From Daphnia pulex (lineage: Eukaryota > Arthropoda > Branchiopoda > Diplostraca > Daphniidae): 64,000 bases of DNA. The DNA lies in contig NC_060027.1 in assembly GCF_021134715.1 (NCBI RefSeq), positions 3,224,001-3,288,000 of the forward strand. Reading direction: 5' to 3'. The notes beneath the pieces are model-generated. The model made no database searches, was not told the DNA's origin, and saw nothing but the letters and a program-made list of their open reading frames with translations. How positions within the stretch are numbered: the stretch's first letter is position 1; every line of letters begins with the position of its first letter. This document shows, one piece after another, positions 13,613-26,432 of the stretch. The position numbers and the translations under genes are program-made.

Positions 13613-14027
13613 CTTTAAACCTGGGAAATACGGCCAGGCATCCACAGTTGGTCCATCCATCCGCTGAAATGTTGAATCCACCAGGTGACATAGGAAAAAG
13701 GGCCTCAGACTCGTGAATACATCCACATTCACATGGTGTACACGAGGGCAGGAAAGGGGAATATCACCAATTAGATGGGATGCTGTTTATCTAAATAAAA
13801 TTTAAAAAAAATGGGTTACGAAAAAATTTTGAGAGAATAAACAACAAGTAAGGACACGTTAAAAATGAGACACTGTAAACATACATTGTGTAAACCCTAA
13901 TTAATCGCCCATAATCATTCTATTTGTATTCTTAGTTTTAGATTTACCTGCTGAACAGCACAAAGTATGCACTAAGCGATTCTATAAAGAGAAGCACCCA
14001 GAGTGAACATGACAACCACATTTTCAT
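13613..14027 (-). CDS. Candidate two-exon small secreted protein in family copy 1 (tentative, possibly decayed)
   Basis: Exon 1 (14027-13948) opens MKMWLSCSLW and continues with a hydrophobic core ending ESLSA, a good signal peptide, before an excellent donor CAG|GTAAAT. Exon 2 (13790-13613) has acceptor TTTAG and donor AAAG|GTAGGA. One frame of exon 2 is Cys-rich (PCECGCIHESEALFPMSPGG then FNISADGWTNCGCLAVFPRF), like an extracellular domain. However, direct joining of exon 1 to exon 2 gives a stop at once (AGA TAA), and the Cys-rich frame has a TGA just upstream of its first cysteines. So either an exon is missing here, an unseen splice site is used, or the copy is dead. The protein family is not recognised. 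Confidence 0.3.
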
Positions 14028-14176
14028 GCTTGTTGTTATTTTTCGTGCCAGCAATGTGTACGTTTCCAAAAAAGTGATCGTTTCCTTATGTAATCTTAAA
14101 CGTGGTCTCCTTTCGAAAATGGTAAAAACAAACCGAAAGCAGACGACACTAATCTTCTAATTAGTCAAGAATAAGA

Positions 14177-14184
14177 TATCGATA
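14177..14184. promoter_or_regulatory. TATCGATA palindrome (DRE-like) upstream of family copy 1
   Basis: An exact TATCGATA, the DREF/BEAF-type element known from fly promoters, lies about 150 bases upstream of the putative start codon. The matching site in copy 2 (near 26357-26368) is the variant ATCGATCGATA. Whether it acts in this species is inference. Confidence 0.35.
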
Positions 14185-16564
14185 GAAATATTAAAAATCG
14201 ACTCCCATCTCCCCCTTAAATTCAAACCGCTCCAAAAAAGGCTAAAAGCGGATTTCTCTCCCGCGTTCGACATCCGCTGGACGGATCGGAATTATTCTAG
14301 CATCTAACAGTTCGTCTCATCATCAATTTACACTGATCCCCCCTACCACCAGTCGAGATAAAAGTCTAAACTATTCGCCAGATAATTACTATAACGGCCG
14401 TAATAATAAGACTCCTGCATCAGAACCCCTTCTCGGAATAAGCCCAAAAGAGACTAAACATTGGCGTATGCTGGGCATCATCAGCAGCAGCAGTCAGTTA
14501 GAAACCGCGTTCGATTCGGTACGGTCTAGTGTCCAAGTGGAACACCAACGACTCGCAACAGGTCCTCCTCCTCCTCCCAACAGTCCCCACCCACACGACG
14601 TGTAAAACTATCCTTCCGCCGAACGAGAAAAAACGAAACTAGATTGAATATGATTACATAGAACGAAAGAAGAACGCAAAAAAAAAAAGAAAAAGAAACG
14701 GAAAAGATGATTGCGCTTTTGGGGCCGTGTTATTTCGGATTATTTACGACAGACTAACAGTCTCTTTCTCTGTTCTGTTCTCCAAGGAAAAAAATAAAGG
14801 CGTGACCGGGTCCCGGTGTCTATTATTGCGTACATGTATTATACGTACGAGAAAATTCCCGCTCTTTCTGCTGTGCCTCTACTCGACGTCAAACACTATT
14901 TACTGGACGATTGTGATCGTGGGCAATACGCCGCCAGCGCCACACATACTACACACATACACACAGAGAGAACAGTACATAATAAGAATAATGAATGATA
15001 ATCTTCTTAGACTCTCTCTCCGGCCTGCGCTTATTGTGTTTGTGTGTGCGGATGAACTAGATTTTTTCTGATTACTTATGACTTTGCCTGTACTACCACT
15101 ACTACTAACCCGCCCACACTCACATCAGCTTTGCATACAGTGACGTCACAGCAGAACCGGCTCTTTCAATAATGTTTCGTTTTGAGGTTTTCTGGCGAGT
15201 CGTTGTTATTTCTTCTGAGAAATCAACACATCAACTGATATATGTCTAATTCCAAATTCAAAAAGTTCTCTCTTCTTTTATTCCAGGTCCTGTTCTACAT
15301 ATTTCAAAGTCGGCCAGAGTGCACTCTCCGCTGTGTACGTACGTCCGCTGTCATGGCATGTAGCTAAAGTTAATCGACACGCCCTTGTTTCTTTTCTTCC
15401 GAGGATATACTCATTTGCCATCTTTTTTTCTTTTACGACCCCGACAGACAGCTGACAGCAGAGCCCGACAGTTTGAAGAGAAAAAAAGGGAAAAAAAGAG
15501 TCAATTTATTGACTGCTGTAATGTATATAGAGTATACACATCATCACGATAATAACGATATAATTGCTCCCGTAACTTGAGGAGGTGATTTCCCCGCTTT
15601 CGGTAATGAACGTCGTCGTCTCCATGGCGGATGTATAACATCTGCTTTCGGGCGCGCCGACTTGGGCCAGCAGCTGAAATTGTCCATTTTACAGAGACGA
15701 TATGAGATACTACGTTCGACGGCCCTTTTTGTTTTTCCAGACAAAAAACATAATGGAAATAACTGCGTGTACATGTCGTAATTTTTTTTGGAATTTTTTT
15801 TTCCCCAATTCCCAGCATCTGCTGCTGGCCATCAACAGCCCAGCCCCGCTGCATGTTGTACACAGCACAGGTTGACCTCTGATGATCCCTGCAGATGACG
15901 TGATCCTTTTTTTCCTTCTTCCAACAGCAAGTGGAAAAAGAAGCGAATTGTGTCAGTAGTTCATCCGGACGTCTTTATATTTCTCTCTCTCGGGGTACAC
16001 TAATAAAGAAAGGGAGAGACCCCTTCTTATCACGATAAACCCCCCCCCCCCCTTTTTGCGACCGTTCACTCCCGAAAATGTCCGTGTTGCTTCTGCGTCT
16101 TTTTACGACTATCTTCGACATCCATCCCGACAAGCCCAGTTATTCTTTTTATCTTGATTCATTCAGCACGTTTAGATATATATATATACAAGCTCAGACT
16201 ATATTACTCTTATAAAATAACCTTTTAAAAACATTTTGTGTGTGTGTGTTCTTGGCTTGTCTTGTTTCATTCACTCAGAGATACATCTCCAAAACAAAAG
16301 CCAGAAAGAAAAAATTTTACATTTATTTTCCGTGTGTTTCTTATTTTATTTCAACTACTCACGCACCGTGTAGTCTAGTGTAGTGTATATACCTACTGGC
16401 TCGTCCGTTCTATCTGGCCGTTTGGGCGAGCTTTTATTCATCGCGTTCAAAGTGAAACGGAGAAAAAAGAAGAAGAAAAAGATGTAAAAAATAAATATAA
16501 TTCTTTCTGCCTGTACGAATATATTGCCTTGCAGGGATATAACGAATTCATTTCGCCTGGGCTT

Positions 16565-16584
16565 TTCTCTCTCTCTCTCTCTCT
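16565..16584. repeat. (CT)n microsatellite
   Basis: About ten CT steps flanked by T-rich sequence. Confidence 0.8.
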
Positions 16585-19395
16585 TTGGGGCTCTAATAAT
16601 ATATACTTTGGCCGTGTCGGAATCGTGCATGGGTCATCACTCCAGGATTTCTTCTTCTTCGTCTTCTTCTTTTTGTTTTTTGAAATTTTGTTTTTCTTTT
16701 CTTTTGCATTTTCAATTCTGTTGGGTTTTCAGAGAGAGAAAAAGAGACTTCACCGTTTGCGTCATTATTTCGTGGACTGTTCGTTTTTATTTTTATTTCA
16801 TTTTTCTCGCTGTGCGCATCATTCAAAAATACAACAAACTGAAATGTCGGTCAAGTCCTCGATTTTCTTTTTTTTTTTCGAAAAATGTTTTGTTTGAATT
16901 TTGAATTTTATCCCGCCGTTTTCCCTGGAACCATTAGATTTGAGTTGTGTCCGAGTCACGCCCTTGTTTATTCTTTCATCTCGACACACACACACAAGTT
17001 CTCCGCATCCACCTGCGCCACAATCAAAAATCACGCGTGAATTTATTAAATGCTGTTACTTTATTTATTTTTTCAAGAAAAAAATAAAAATAAAATTCCG
17101 CTATCGTCATCGCCCGATCGTTAATCCAATCGGCTTAATTCATTGAAAAATGTCTATTTTTTCTTCTTCTTTCGCTCTATACCTAAAAGGACTTGGTGCC
17201 TGGAATGTTTGGTTGGCCTTTTGGGTCATTGGTATTTTTTACCACTTCGATGACGTCAACAGAAAATAGTCATAAAAATCTTTTTTCTCTTTTAAATAAA
17301 TAAAAGAAAATGGCGAAAATGTTTTTGTTGATTCGTAATCCAAAGTGTTTCTATACAAGAACTTGTCTACAGGAATTCAAAAAAAGGTAAAAGTTGAATG
17401 CCTCATCACAGCGATGAGCCACTCGACAAAGTTATTATTGATGGACAGCCAGAAATTTATCGTATTTAAAAAGTTAAAAAAGCTAGATATACGAGATGAT
17501 GGACAGTATACAACAGGTGGACCACACCTGTACATATACATAAGACTAAATCAGCTCCAATCAGTATATGTAAAACCAAGCAATATAACCTGCCTATAGT
17601 TTCTTATAAGACACTTTGTCGGTTTGGGTTATAATATTTTTTAACGGTTTCGAATAATGGCGCCAAAAGTCACACACACACACCTATTTGCCCTTTTAAG
17701 GTGAACTGTGTCGATCAATCGCCCACCGCGAGGAATGCCGTCGCGACAGCTTTCCCTCCTATGTGGAGCTAATTTTTTATTCCAGGTTAGTTGGATAATG
17801 TCATCAGTGCTGCACATCACGTTGGCATACACAAACTAATCAGATTTCAATCGCACACAATTTCTGGTTTTTAAAAAAAACAATTTCTACTTGTTTTTTC
17901 GGTTGTGTAAAAATTGGGTTGATTGAGTCCCCAATACTCCCAAAATGGAGCTGCTGCTGCAGTGACTAGATTGACGATTGCCAACAGCACTCGCATGAAT
18001 GTTTAGCTTTCTCGTCATTAAAACTAATTCACCTGAATCAAATGATGGGCCAATTATCTGTTAGATTGCGCACGCGGGAATAAAATCGTCGTCGTTCATA
18101 TGGTTTTCATTTCAGGAATATTAATCAGGTTATATGTACGCGTCGTACTTGATATTATTTCAACTTGTCCACGATATCAACTGGCCCAGCCCGATGTAAT
18201 TTCCCCTGCTGCTGTTGGCATACGTGCCACTTTTTCTTATTTTGAGCTTTTGTTTATTTCTCATTATGCTGAGCTCGCCCCCGAAAAACGTCCCACACGT
18301 AAAAGAGAAGCCGCCGGGGCTGATCGCTGATGATGACGACCGGTTGTATGCGGTCGTCGTTCAGTCGAAAAATGTCGATCACCGGAATTTGCGCAACCAT
18401 TTCTCTTTCCGACGACGACCGTACCGGTTTTTCTTTTTAGGTAAAAAATAAAAATTACATATTTTAACATGAAGATAAAGTCGGCTGCTGTCGCCGTGGT
18501 ATAGATATATCTACTGCTCTATTGCGGTCTACTTGTAATTTTTCGAAACATTACGGTGTTTGTACAATAGTTGATAGCTCGACTTCCTATCTATTTCGAC
18601 ATGTTTCTCTCCCCCCCCCCCTTGCGCGGAATATGTCCATATTATCATATAACTATAGTCGTCAAAAAGATCGTTATTATAGACATTGGGAAAGGTGCGC
18701 TGGGCCTCTATAAGGCCACGCCCGCCATCCATCTGGACGGAAGAACCCAGAAAAAAAAAATCCAGGGCAGAATTTGTCAGTTTTTTTTATTTTATTTTCC
18801 GCTAACAAATTGCAGAAATTGACGATCGGGAGCGCGCACAACCGACACGTAATTATAGATTAGACCGCTATAGGGCCGTGAGTGCGCCGGTGCGAGACGG
18901 ACAAACCAATTGGTTTGTGTCTAACCAAGAGAAAAGGGTAATATAGCAGCAGCCCGCATTCACAGCGCACAGAAAAGAAAAATGGCATTTGGGTTTAACC
19001 CGATCTAATATACGAAACGGAAGAAGAATTTGGGATAAAACGTTTCAGGTGAGAATTGATGAGATATTGTCCTTCCCGAGTTTAAGTGGCAAACGGTGAG
19101 GCTTATAGCGTCGGCGCTATTTACTCCCTGATGTTGAATTCTAATTGGCCTATTGTTTTAACCTTTCAAACTTCCCCAGAGCCGGGCGCGTGATGCTCTC
19201 GCTGGTACCTCAGACTATAGCTGCTGCTGCTCCCCCTCACGCTAATGGGAAAAAATGAAACAGCCAGCAAAATGGGCCGCCACTTGCGTTTGTATTCCGC
19301 CGCTCGTTCAATCAATTAGAGCACAAACAAAAAACAAAAACCCGCCTGATCTCATAGATATAACTTATAGACACTTGCGCTTACATCATTTAGCC

Positions 19396-19421
19396 CACCA
19401 CACACACACACACACACACAA
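19396..19421. repeat. (CA)n microsatellite
   Basis: About twelve CA steps, followed 30 bases later by a GCT triplet run. Confidence 0.85.
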
Positions 19422-19453
19422 TGTTGCCATTTTTCTTTACAGTTTCAACTACC

Positions 19454-19475
19454 GCTGCTGCTGCTGCTGCTGCTG
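19454..19475. repeat. (GCT)n triplet repeat
   Basis: Seven GCT units; no conserved reading frame is seen around it on either strand. Confidence 0.85.
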
Positions 19476-19653
19476 GTCTCTCTTACATACTTTACGCCGT
19501 GATTTAGTTGAGCTTTCAGGCACCCCCTTTGTCGTGATTAGAAACGATTCACGTGTCGGTGGATGATTATTTGATCGCGATTAAAAAACACACCGATAAC
19601 TGAATAGAGATTCGTGTGCAGGTTGCATAACACAACACACACCTATACGGTCG

Positions 19654-19670
19654 GCAGCAGCAGCAGCAGC
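19654..19670. repeat. (CAG)n triplet repeat
   Basis: Five to six CAG units, 180 bases from the complementary GCT run, so the two could pair in single strands. Confidence 0.8.
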
Positions 19671-19888
19671 TTAGAGAGCCTGTGTGTGTGCGGTTGGGGA
19701 GATGATTGTGGAAAAGGTGTTACGTGATTTCTCTGTTGTTGCATGACGAATCCCATCGGGCCGGGAATGTCTGTCGTTCTCCGAGAACCTGCGCCCGGCC
19801 GGCCGGCGGAACGACGTGGTATGATTATAGGCGTCGCGCGGCCATCAAAATATGTTTGAATGAAACAGCAGAGCCGCAGCAGCAGCAT

Positions 19889-19911
19889 CAAACACACACA
19901 CACACACACAG
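19889..19911. repeat. (AC)n microsatellite
   Basis: About eleven AC steps, the second long CA tract within 500 bases. Confidence 0.85.
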
Positions 19912-21004
19912 GGCGCCAATTTATTTAATTTCGGCTTTTATGTAATATAGTCACCGGCCCTGCTATTTTGTATTAGGTAATTTCGATTCGGCATTGCTCT
20001 CAGTCACGTCACTACAAAAGGATTCAAAATAAAAAATTTTCGTTTGGAATTTGATAGGAATCAAAATAAAACGGTGGGATAGACAAAAGTGTGACAAACG
20101 GCCGACTCTATGAACACGAGGAATGTTTAAATTGGTCGATTCTCCCCTTGTTTACCCCTTCGTTAAAAGGGGGAGGAATTCTGGTATCATCAAGGGAGAA
20201 TAAACAACAGAAAATGGTGGGGGGGTGGGGATGTTTTTTGTTTAAAAGCTGCTGGACCCGTTTAATGCAAAGTGTCTAGAAGATATGGGACTGGTCTCTG
20301 TCATTAGAGGCCGTAAAGAGCGAGAGGCGCAATTAGCCGCCTCACCCGTCTTGTTGCTGTTGTTGTTGAGGTTTTTCTCATTTTTCTCAAAAATTCCGAA
20401 TCTCTGCCTCGTTGAACTCGTTTCTGTACCTCCCCTTACATGATCACAGAAGAACGCGAGCGGCCTCGAAATAGAATTTGTTCCCGTTCCCGCAAAAGAG
20501 TGCGAAAACAATTTATCGACCCATTGTCAGTCAATAAAAAAAAAAAATCATTTCATTAAGGTGTTTTTTTTTTGTTTTCGGACTAGATTTTTTTTTCTTT
20601 TTTGATACGGCGCGTTAATTTCATATATGCCCAACGGCGCGGGAACGGAAAAAAATAAAATTCATCACGGGGATTCGCCTGGTTAGTTATTACACCACCA
20701 CACGTCATGTTGGCCAAACTCTGGCGGAGAATGTGGATTACACAAAAATCGACTCTATTTTATGATATGAATGGGAATTTCAATAAAGAACAACTGGACA
20801 TTGTGCATTAGTGGTCATTTCACCAAGCTCGTTCCACAAGGAAAAAAAAGGGGAGAAAATCTCTTCGTGGAAAAATAATATCCGACCGGTAAATAATAAT
20901 GTAAAACACCAAGTGTGTAGCGTTATACTCGGTGAAAAACTTGACAGGCAATAATCCGCAGTCGCAGTAATAATCAGCTACAAGTGAATAATAATCTTTT
21001 CCAA

Positions 21005-21028
21005 ACAACAACAACAACAACAACAACA
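21005..21028. repeat. (AAC)n triplet repeat
   Basis: About eight AAC units before an A-rich tract. Confidence 0.85.
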
Positions 21029-24000
21029 TAAATATAAAAAAAAAAGAAGAAGGAAGGATATTATGCGGTACTGTACATATTCCGTTCGTTTTTCTTTTAC
21101 TTTTTTTTTCGTGATTGTTATAAAGCCAAACTGAATGTGTGTGTGTTTATTCTACCTCTCTCTTTTTTTCCCATCGACGTTGACTGGGTTTCCGCCCCAT
21201 TCCATCGAGTTCCCCGTTACAAACAACAACAAGAACACCACCGAACGGACCGGTCAAGACAACCAATCACTGCACAAACAGCCAAGCGCGGGAGGTATCC
21301 GGAAGGTGACAGTTTTATCCTCTCATTGTACATACTCTCCGAGGCAACTGCCACGTTCGATGGCCCATTAGTCCCAAAAGTGAATATTCCGTTTAGAATC
21401 AAATCTCGAAAAAGAAAAAAAATGTTTGGGTATTTCCATAAAACAAGTTTACAATATTGCGTAAAAAAATTAACATTCAACAATTTGTTTATTTTTGTGC
21501 GTTTTCTTTTCGGTTGGGTCACCGTGGGACCGTGTTCGCCAATATGACAAGAGCCCTTCGGCGGGCACTCTCTCAGCCTTTTCTCGTGAAAAAAAAAAAA
21601 AACATAACCAAAAGATAATAAAGAAGAATAAGGAAATAGTCTCTCGTCTATTGTCCACGTCATCCCAGCACTCCAACAATTCAAAAAAGAAGTTGTTGGC
21701 GCTCTTTTAGCGCGCGACCGATGGGGTGACAACGAGCACTCTCCCAACTCTCCCAACACTATGCCCAGTCAGCCGAATGGGCGCCATGACTGGGCAACCC
21801 ACATTTTTTTCCCTCAACAAACTTGAGGCAATCTCCCATGTACACTAGTCTTAAGTGCACACCATTGGGCAGGGCCAAAGCACCGGACGAAAAAAGAAAA
21901 AAAGGAAAAAGAAATTCACGGCCCTTATCCAGCGGTCATCGGTGTAAATTTTCCCATGTTCTATGTTTATGTGTGTACACAAGAGAAGAAACTGACTATA
22001 TCCATCCCGCTAGGAATGTGTCCCATGTACACATACTATATGCGCGTTTGTCTCTTTTTCTTCTTTATCTCTCCCCAAAGTCCAGTTGCTGCAACGTCCA
22101 GGGAAAAAGTCACCAAAGCGTGGCAGCCCAGTGACCGTATGAATTCAATAAAAACGGGAGTGTGCAGAGAGCCGCTGCTGCTATATAGACGATGGCAATC
22201 GCATCCGAAAAAAAAAGATATCGAAATAGCCACATCATATAATAATATTATTGCACACGATCGAGTGTCAAATACACAGCCATTTGTCCGTTGTATGGAC
22301 AAATATTCGTGAATTTGTTATTTTTTATTTTTGTCAAGGTGTTTGGCTTATTATTCGAACCCGTTAGTTTTTGGGAAAACTGGACGGGAAATTCACGTTC
22401 TTCGGTGTGTGTAATATCCCGGAGGGGGAAATGTAGGGCAGTATGAAAAAAGAGTCAAACGAGGTACAGGTGGGAGAGAGAGAGGAATATATATCTGAAA
22501 ATATATAATCCGGTTTAAAAAGAAATTTGTACATCTAAAAAATGATAATAAGAAAAAAAAGTCGAGTGCGCCAAAGAAGGCGGTACACCCCGGACTATAT
22601 ATAATGAGGATTTTTGCGGCATTATTATTTATATTGGGGACAGAAAGAGATTATTATTTTCTTTCATAAAATATAAAAGAAACAACAACAACAACTATAA
22701 GAAGAAGGGAAAAAAAAATCACGCGTGTCACGGTCTTTAACATTCTTTTTAAGAACCCTCTTCAAACTGCTTCTTATAAAAGAGGATCGACAGCCCCCTT
22801 TGGCGTTTTTTCGGGGTATAGTTGTTGCAACCCAAAAAGGTGGGCGGCTGTGTGCTGCCTCTCTGCTGGGCAAAATGGCCCCAAAAAGGTTTTTTCCTTT
22901 TAAAAAAAGAAAGAAAGAAAAACAACTCGTTCATATCTTGTCCAAATAGACCCCGGAGAGAGCCCAATGCTCCAATGCCAGTCAGAGGAGAGTGTTACGA
23001 GCCCAACTCTTTTTCAGACTCTGCTCGTGCATGAAACGGGCGTCTATCGGTCAAGGTCCCCTCCATTTAAAAATCCCGGCAACTTTTTGAAAAAGAAAAT
23101 TCACACGAAAGCTGCGACCGACCCCCTGTCGACCGAACAACAGCTTTTCTCGCTGTGAGAAGATTTTTTAAAAAATAAAAAAAATAAAATAATTTTCCAA
23201 AGGGAAATGACTCGTCGGCATGGTGGCCGTTTCCCGATGGACGGACGGGGGTGAAAAAAGAAAAAAACTAAAATTCTTATTTGTTAAAAGCTAACACGTA
23301 CGCACAGTCCCTCGACTATATGACGTGTGTTCATACTATCCTGGGTCAAAGTGTTTTTCGAGAGTAAAAGATCGTAAATTCTTTTTACACTTTTTCCCTG
23401 TTGTTGTTTTGCCTATTTTCTTGATTTTTTAACGATTAGTCCCTGAGTTTTTTGAGTGACAGTGTTCTGCTATCCGGTACCGCAAATTCCGCACAAGTTG
23501 ATGTCGGCCGTTATGTGTAGACATGGCGGTGGAAAAAAAAAAAAAAAAACTTAAATTTTTTTAAAAAACTTTCGCGCGCGCGTTTAAAATTCTTATTTTT
23601 CGTTTAGCCGCAAAGAAACATCACCGCAACACCTCCTACTATTTCTTTCCGAAAGAGAGAGAGAGAGCGCACCGGGGTCACTCCAGCATAAGCGGCAACC
23701 ATCCATTTCGGTACTTGTGTGTCGTTGGAGAGCGCCCGTTGGAGGAGTCTCTCTCGGGTGCTCATCGTTTTCAAATGTCAAGCCGCGCCCGTTTTTTTTT
23801 TCTTTTTACTCCAACAGGAAACGCACCGAAAAAATAAAAATGTTTCTTTTTAAAAGAATTTATATCTATGTAATCATCGGTCCGGGCGCTTACGGTATGT
23901 AATTTATCGAAAGGCGACACATAACACGCCGCAAATTCATTCGCCAAAAAGTGGCCACCTCCCCGAAAAGAAAAGAAAAAGAAGAAAAATGTCTAGAAAC

Positions 24001-25189
24001 TTTTGGCCTCAAAAATATAAACTGGGTGTGTGTTGGTATAAGCAGTAACATAATAGTTTTCGGGCGAGACTGAATTGGCGGTCAACGGAAGGTCCGCACA
24101 CACACACACGTAACAACTACACGGATACCGTTTATCGACCGTTGACTCGCCGATAAGAAAATAAAATAAAAGAAAAAACAGCAACCGGAAAACGGTTGTA
24201 ATACCCTCCCACCTTATTGCCGTCCCCTTGGCGAGACTAATGATTTTGGCCATTCTACCGTTCATTCAGTTTTATTTTATTTTCAGGTTGTGCGGTGGAT
24301 ACAATAAGCCCCACCCGACAAGAAAAGGTCAGCTGATAATTCGCGATTTAAAAGTCCAAAATCAGCGACACTCGATCCATCCATCACTTTCCGCATATCA
24401 TCTATTCCTCTGTGTTGTTATGTGACTGATTGATTAAACATGTCGCAGAAATCTTTCGTCTTCCTCAAACGGATTTTTCCATCTTTTCCAACAACAAAAA
24501 CAGAGAGATCATCATATCACACAAGCGGAACGAAAAATCTAAATTACAATAGAATCTCATTCGGAACCAGACAAACTTTTATTTATTTATTCATCTTTCT
24601 TTAAACGTAATCTTTTTATTTTTTGGTGATGTGCGCAGTACCCCTTCTCTAAGAAAAAAGCATTTTGTGAATTTATATTTTTTTTTTGTTTCTTGGCAAT
24701 ATTTTCCTGTTATCCTCTTAAAAGATTATGGAAATCACCAAGCCGCTGCTTCTCTTTTAAGGGACCGGTACGACCGTGTGTCATCACGCCGAAGGATGAT
24801 GGTTATATATGTGCCAAAGCGGCCCTTTTTTCTTTCTTTTCTTTTCTCTCTTCTTCTTCTGTTTATTCATTTCTCGTTTCTTTTCCGCCTTGTGCCACCC
24901 TTTTAACATATATTTTTCGCAAGTGTTTCTCTCCAAGACCGTAAAAATAAAAATGACGTCAGAGCATTTCGGCCCATCTCTCCTCGGTCGCAAACTTACA
25001 TTTAGACGCTAATGGAACCGACCAACGTCTGAAATCTTTTTCCCGACTTAAAACTGACCCAATCCACTAAAAGGATCTAAAAAGAAAAAAAGGAACGAAG
25101 TACACGACGACGGAAGGATTGTTCAAATGTTGAAACGAGGAATTGCCGGTATGGCGGCAGTTACCTCTTGGTTTTAAAAAATGTTCTGG

Positions 25190-26415
25190 TTGCACTTTGA
25201 AGTGTTTAAAGTCAAAATATTTTTCGAATTTGATTGTTTACTCACAAACAAAGTTGTGAGGTTCAAAAGAAAACAAGCCTGATCTGATAATGAGTTGTTT
25301 AATGAACTCTAACTGAGTCAACAAAAACGGCAATTGAGAGCCTCACAGAACAGTTCCAGTCAATCACCTAGCTCAGGAATAATCGTATTCCGTACCACCG
25401 CCATCAAATAGCCAAAAAAGGAAGAATAGAGATGAATTTGTCCTACCTTGGAGCTTGGGAAATAACGCCAGGCATCCATATGCAAGTTCGTTCCATCCAT
25501 CCGCTGAAAGGTTGAAGACACCAGCCGGGATTTAGGGAAAAGGGTGTCCTTGTGAATACGCCTAAATTCACATGGGTGTACAATACGAGGGCAGAATGTC
25601 ACCGATCAAACGGGATGCTGTTTATCTAGATAAAATTCAAAAAAAATTGGTTACGAAAAAAATATTTACAGAAACAACAAGTGAGAACAAGTTAAAATGA
25701 GGCAGTGGGAAAACCCTTATTGTTAATCAACAGAAAAATCTACGGTTTCCATGTTGCATTTTATGCAAGTCATGCATCACTCAAATATCTAGCAGGTCAC
25801 ACAGTAATCAAAGTAACGAAAATCATTACCCAAGTGCTGATGTTGAGATTGTTACTGATGGCAGCACGAGCAAAACTTGAATGTCTTGTGGTTATGATGG
25901 CTGGCTCAAGTCTCCAATGATCTGCACGTAAAGGAAAAGGTTAATACAGTGCAAAGAAATGACCATGCATTGACAGGGGCATATACATGTTACAAATGCT
26001 AGTCAGTGATTAACACAAATTTGGAATAAATTCATTGTTCTATTGAAACAACCATAATCATTCAATTTCTATTCTTAGTTTTATATTTACCTACTGAACA
26101 GTATGGAGTGTGTAAGTATTAACTATGGAGCTAAGCGATTCTATAAAGAGACACGACCAGAGTTCAGTTCACACGACGACCACGTTTTTATTTCCTTAAT
26201 TTTATTAGTTGTGCTATTTTCCGTGCCAGCCACGTTTATATGTCTCCAAACAAGTGATCGTTTTCTTGATAATCTTACACGTGGTCTCCTTTTCGAAACT
26301 GTGAAAGTGTGAAACAAAAAAAGCAGACGACACTAATATTCAAATTATCCATAAGATATCGATCGATAGAAATATTAAAAATCGACCCCCTCCCCCAATC
26401 CAAACCGTCAAAAAA
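25190..26415 (-). repeat. Dispersed gene-like family, copy 2 (left arm of inverted repeat)
   Basis: This copy is read on the minus strand from the palindromic centre near 26420. Exon-like blocks are: exon 1, ending at 26091 with donor GTAAAT; a middle block 25921-25830 with acceptor GTGCAG and donor GTAATG; and a third block 25625-25447 with acceptor ATCTAG and donor GTAGGA. The start codon equivalent to copy 1 is ACG, and an indel in the signal-peptide region gives an early TAG, so the copy 1 protein cannot be made here. The third block keeps an open frame (PCEFRRIHKDTLFP then FQRMDG...DAW.YFP). It is probably a pseudogene or a non-coding transcript. Confidence 0.7.
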
Positions 26416-26432
26416 TTAGCATTGCTAATTAG
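26413..26432. repeat. Palindromic centre of the inverted repeat
   Basis: The sequence ATTAGCATTGCTAAT is nearly self-complementary and sits where the two diverging copies meet. The promoter-proximal blocks containing GTGTCGTCTGCTT flank it at near-equal distance. Confidence 0.55.

Larger units (their letters stand above)
13380..14215 (-). repeat. Dispersed gene-like family, copy 1
   Basis: About 830 bases match, with point changes and indels, both arms of the inverted repeat at 25.2-27.6 kb. Shared blocks in minus-strand order are: a promoter-proximal block (TTAGTGTCGTCTGCTT, then CGAAAAGGAGACCACG in related form), an exon-1-like block ending in CAG|GTAAAT, an acceptor TTTAG|ATAAACAGCATCC, a block around TTTCAGCGGATGGATGGA, and a donor AAAG|GTAGGA. 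Copy 1 lacks the middle exon-like block found in copies 2 and 3. The junction structure makes a duplicated transcription unit more likely than a simple transposon fragment. I found no terminal inverted repeats or target-site duplication by eye. Confidence 0.75.
14216..25189. other. Gene-poor, simple-repeat-rich interval
   Basis: Eleven kilobases with no recognisable gene on either strand. Open frames of up to about 180 codons (for example 21217-21759, minus) are composed of Phe/Lys/Ser runs and match nothing I know. Contents are homopolymer A/T runs, CT, CA, GCT/CAG and AAC microsatellites, poly-C runs (16040-16052, 18611-18621) and scattered TATA-like tracts. It could be intergenic regulatory DNA or a very large intron. 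Confidence 0.5.

Noticed and set aside
21217..21759. 180-codon minus-strand open frame in the gene-poor interval
   Set aside because: Composition is biased by homopolymers, with no signal, domain or splice structure that supports it.
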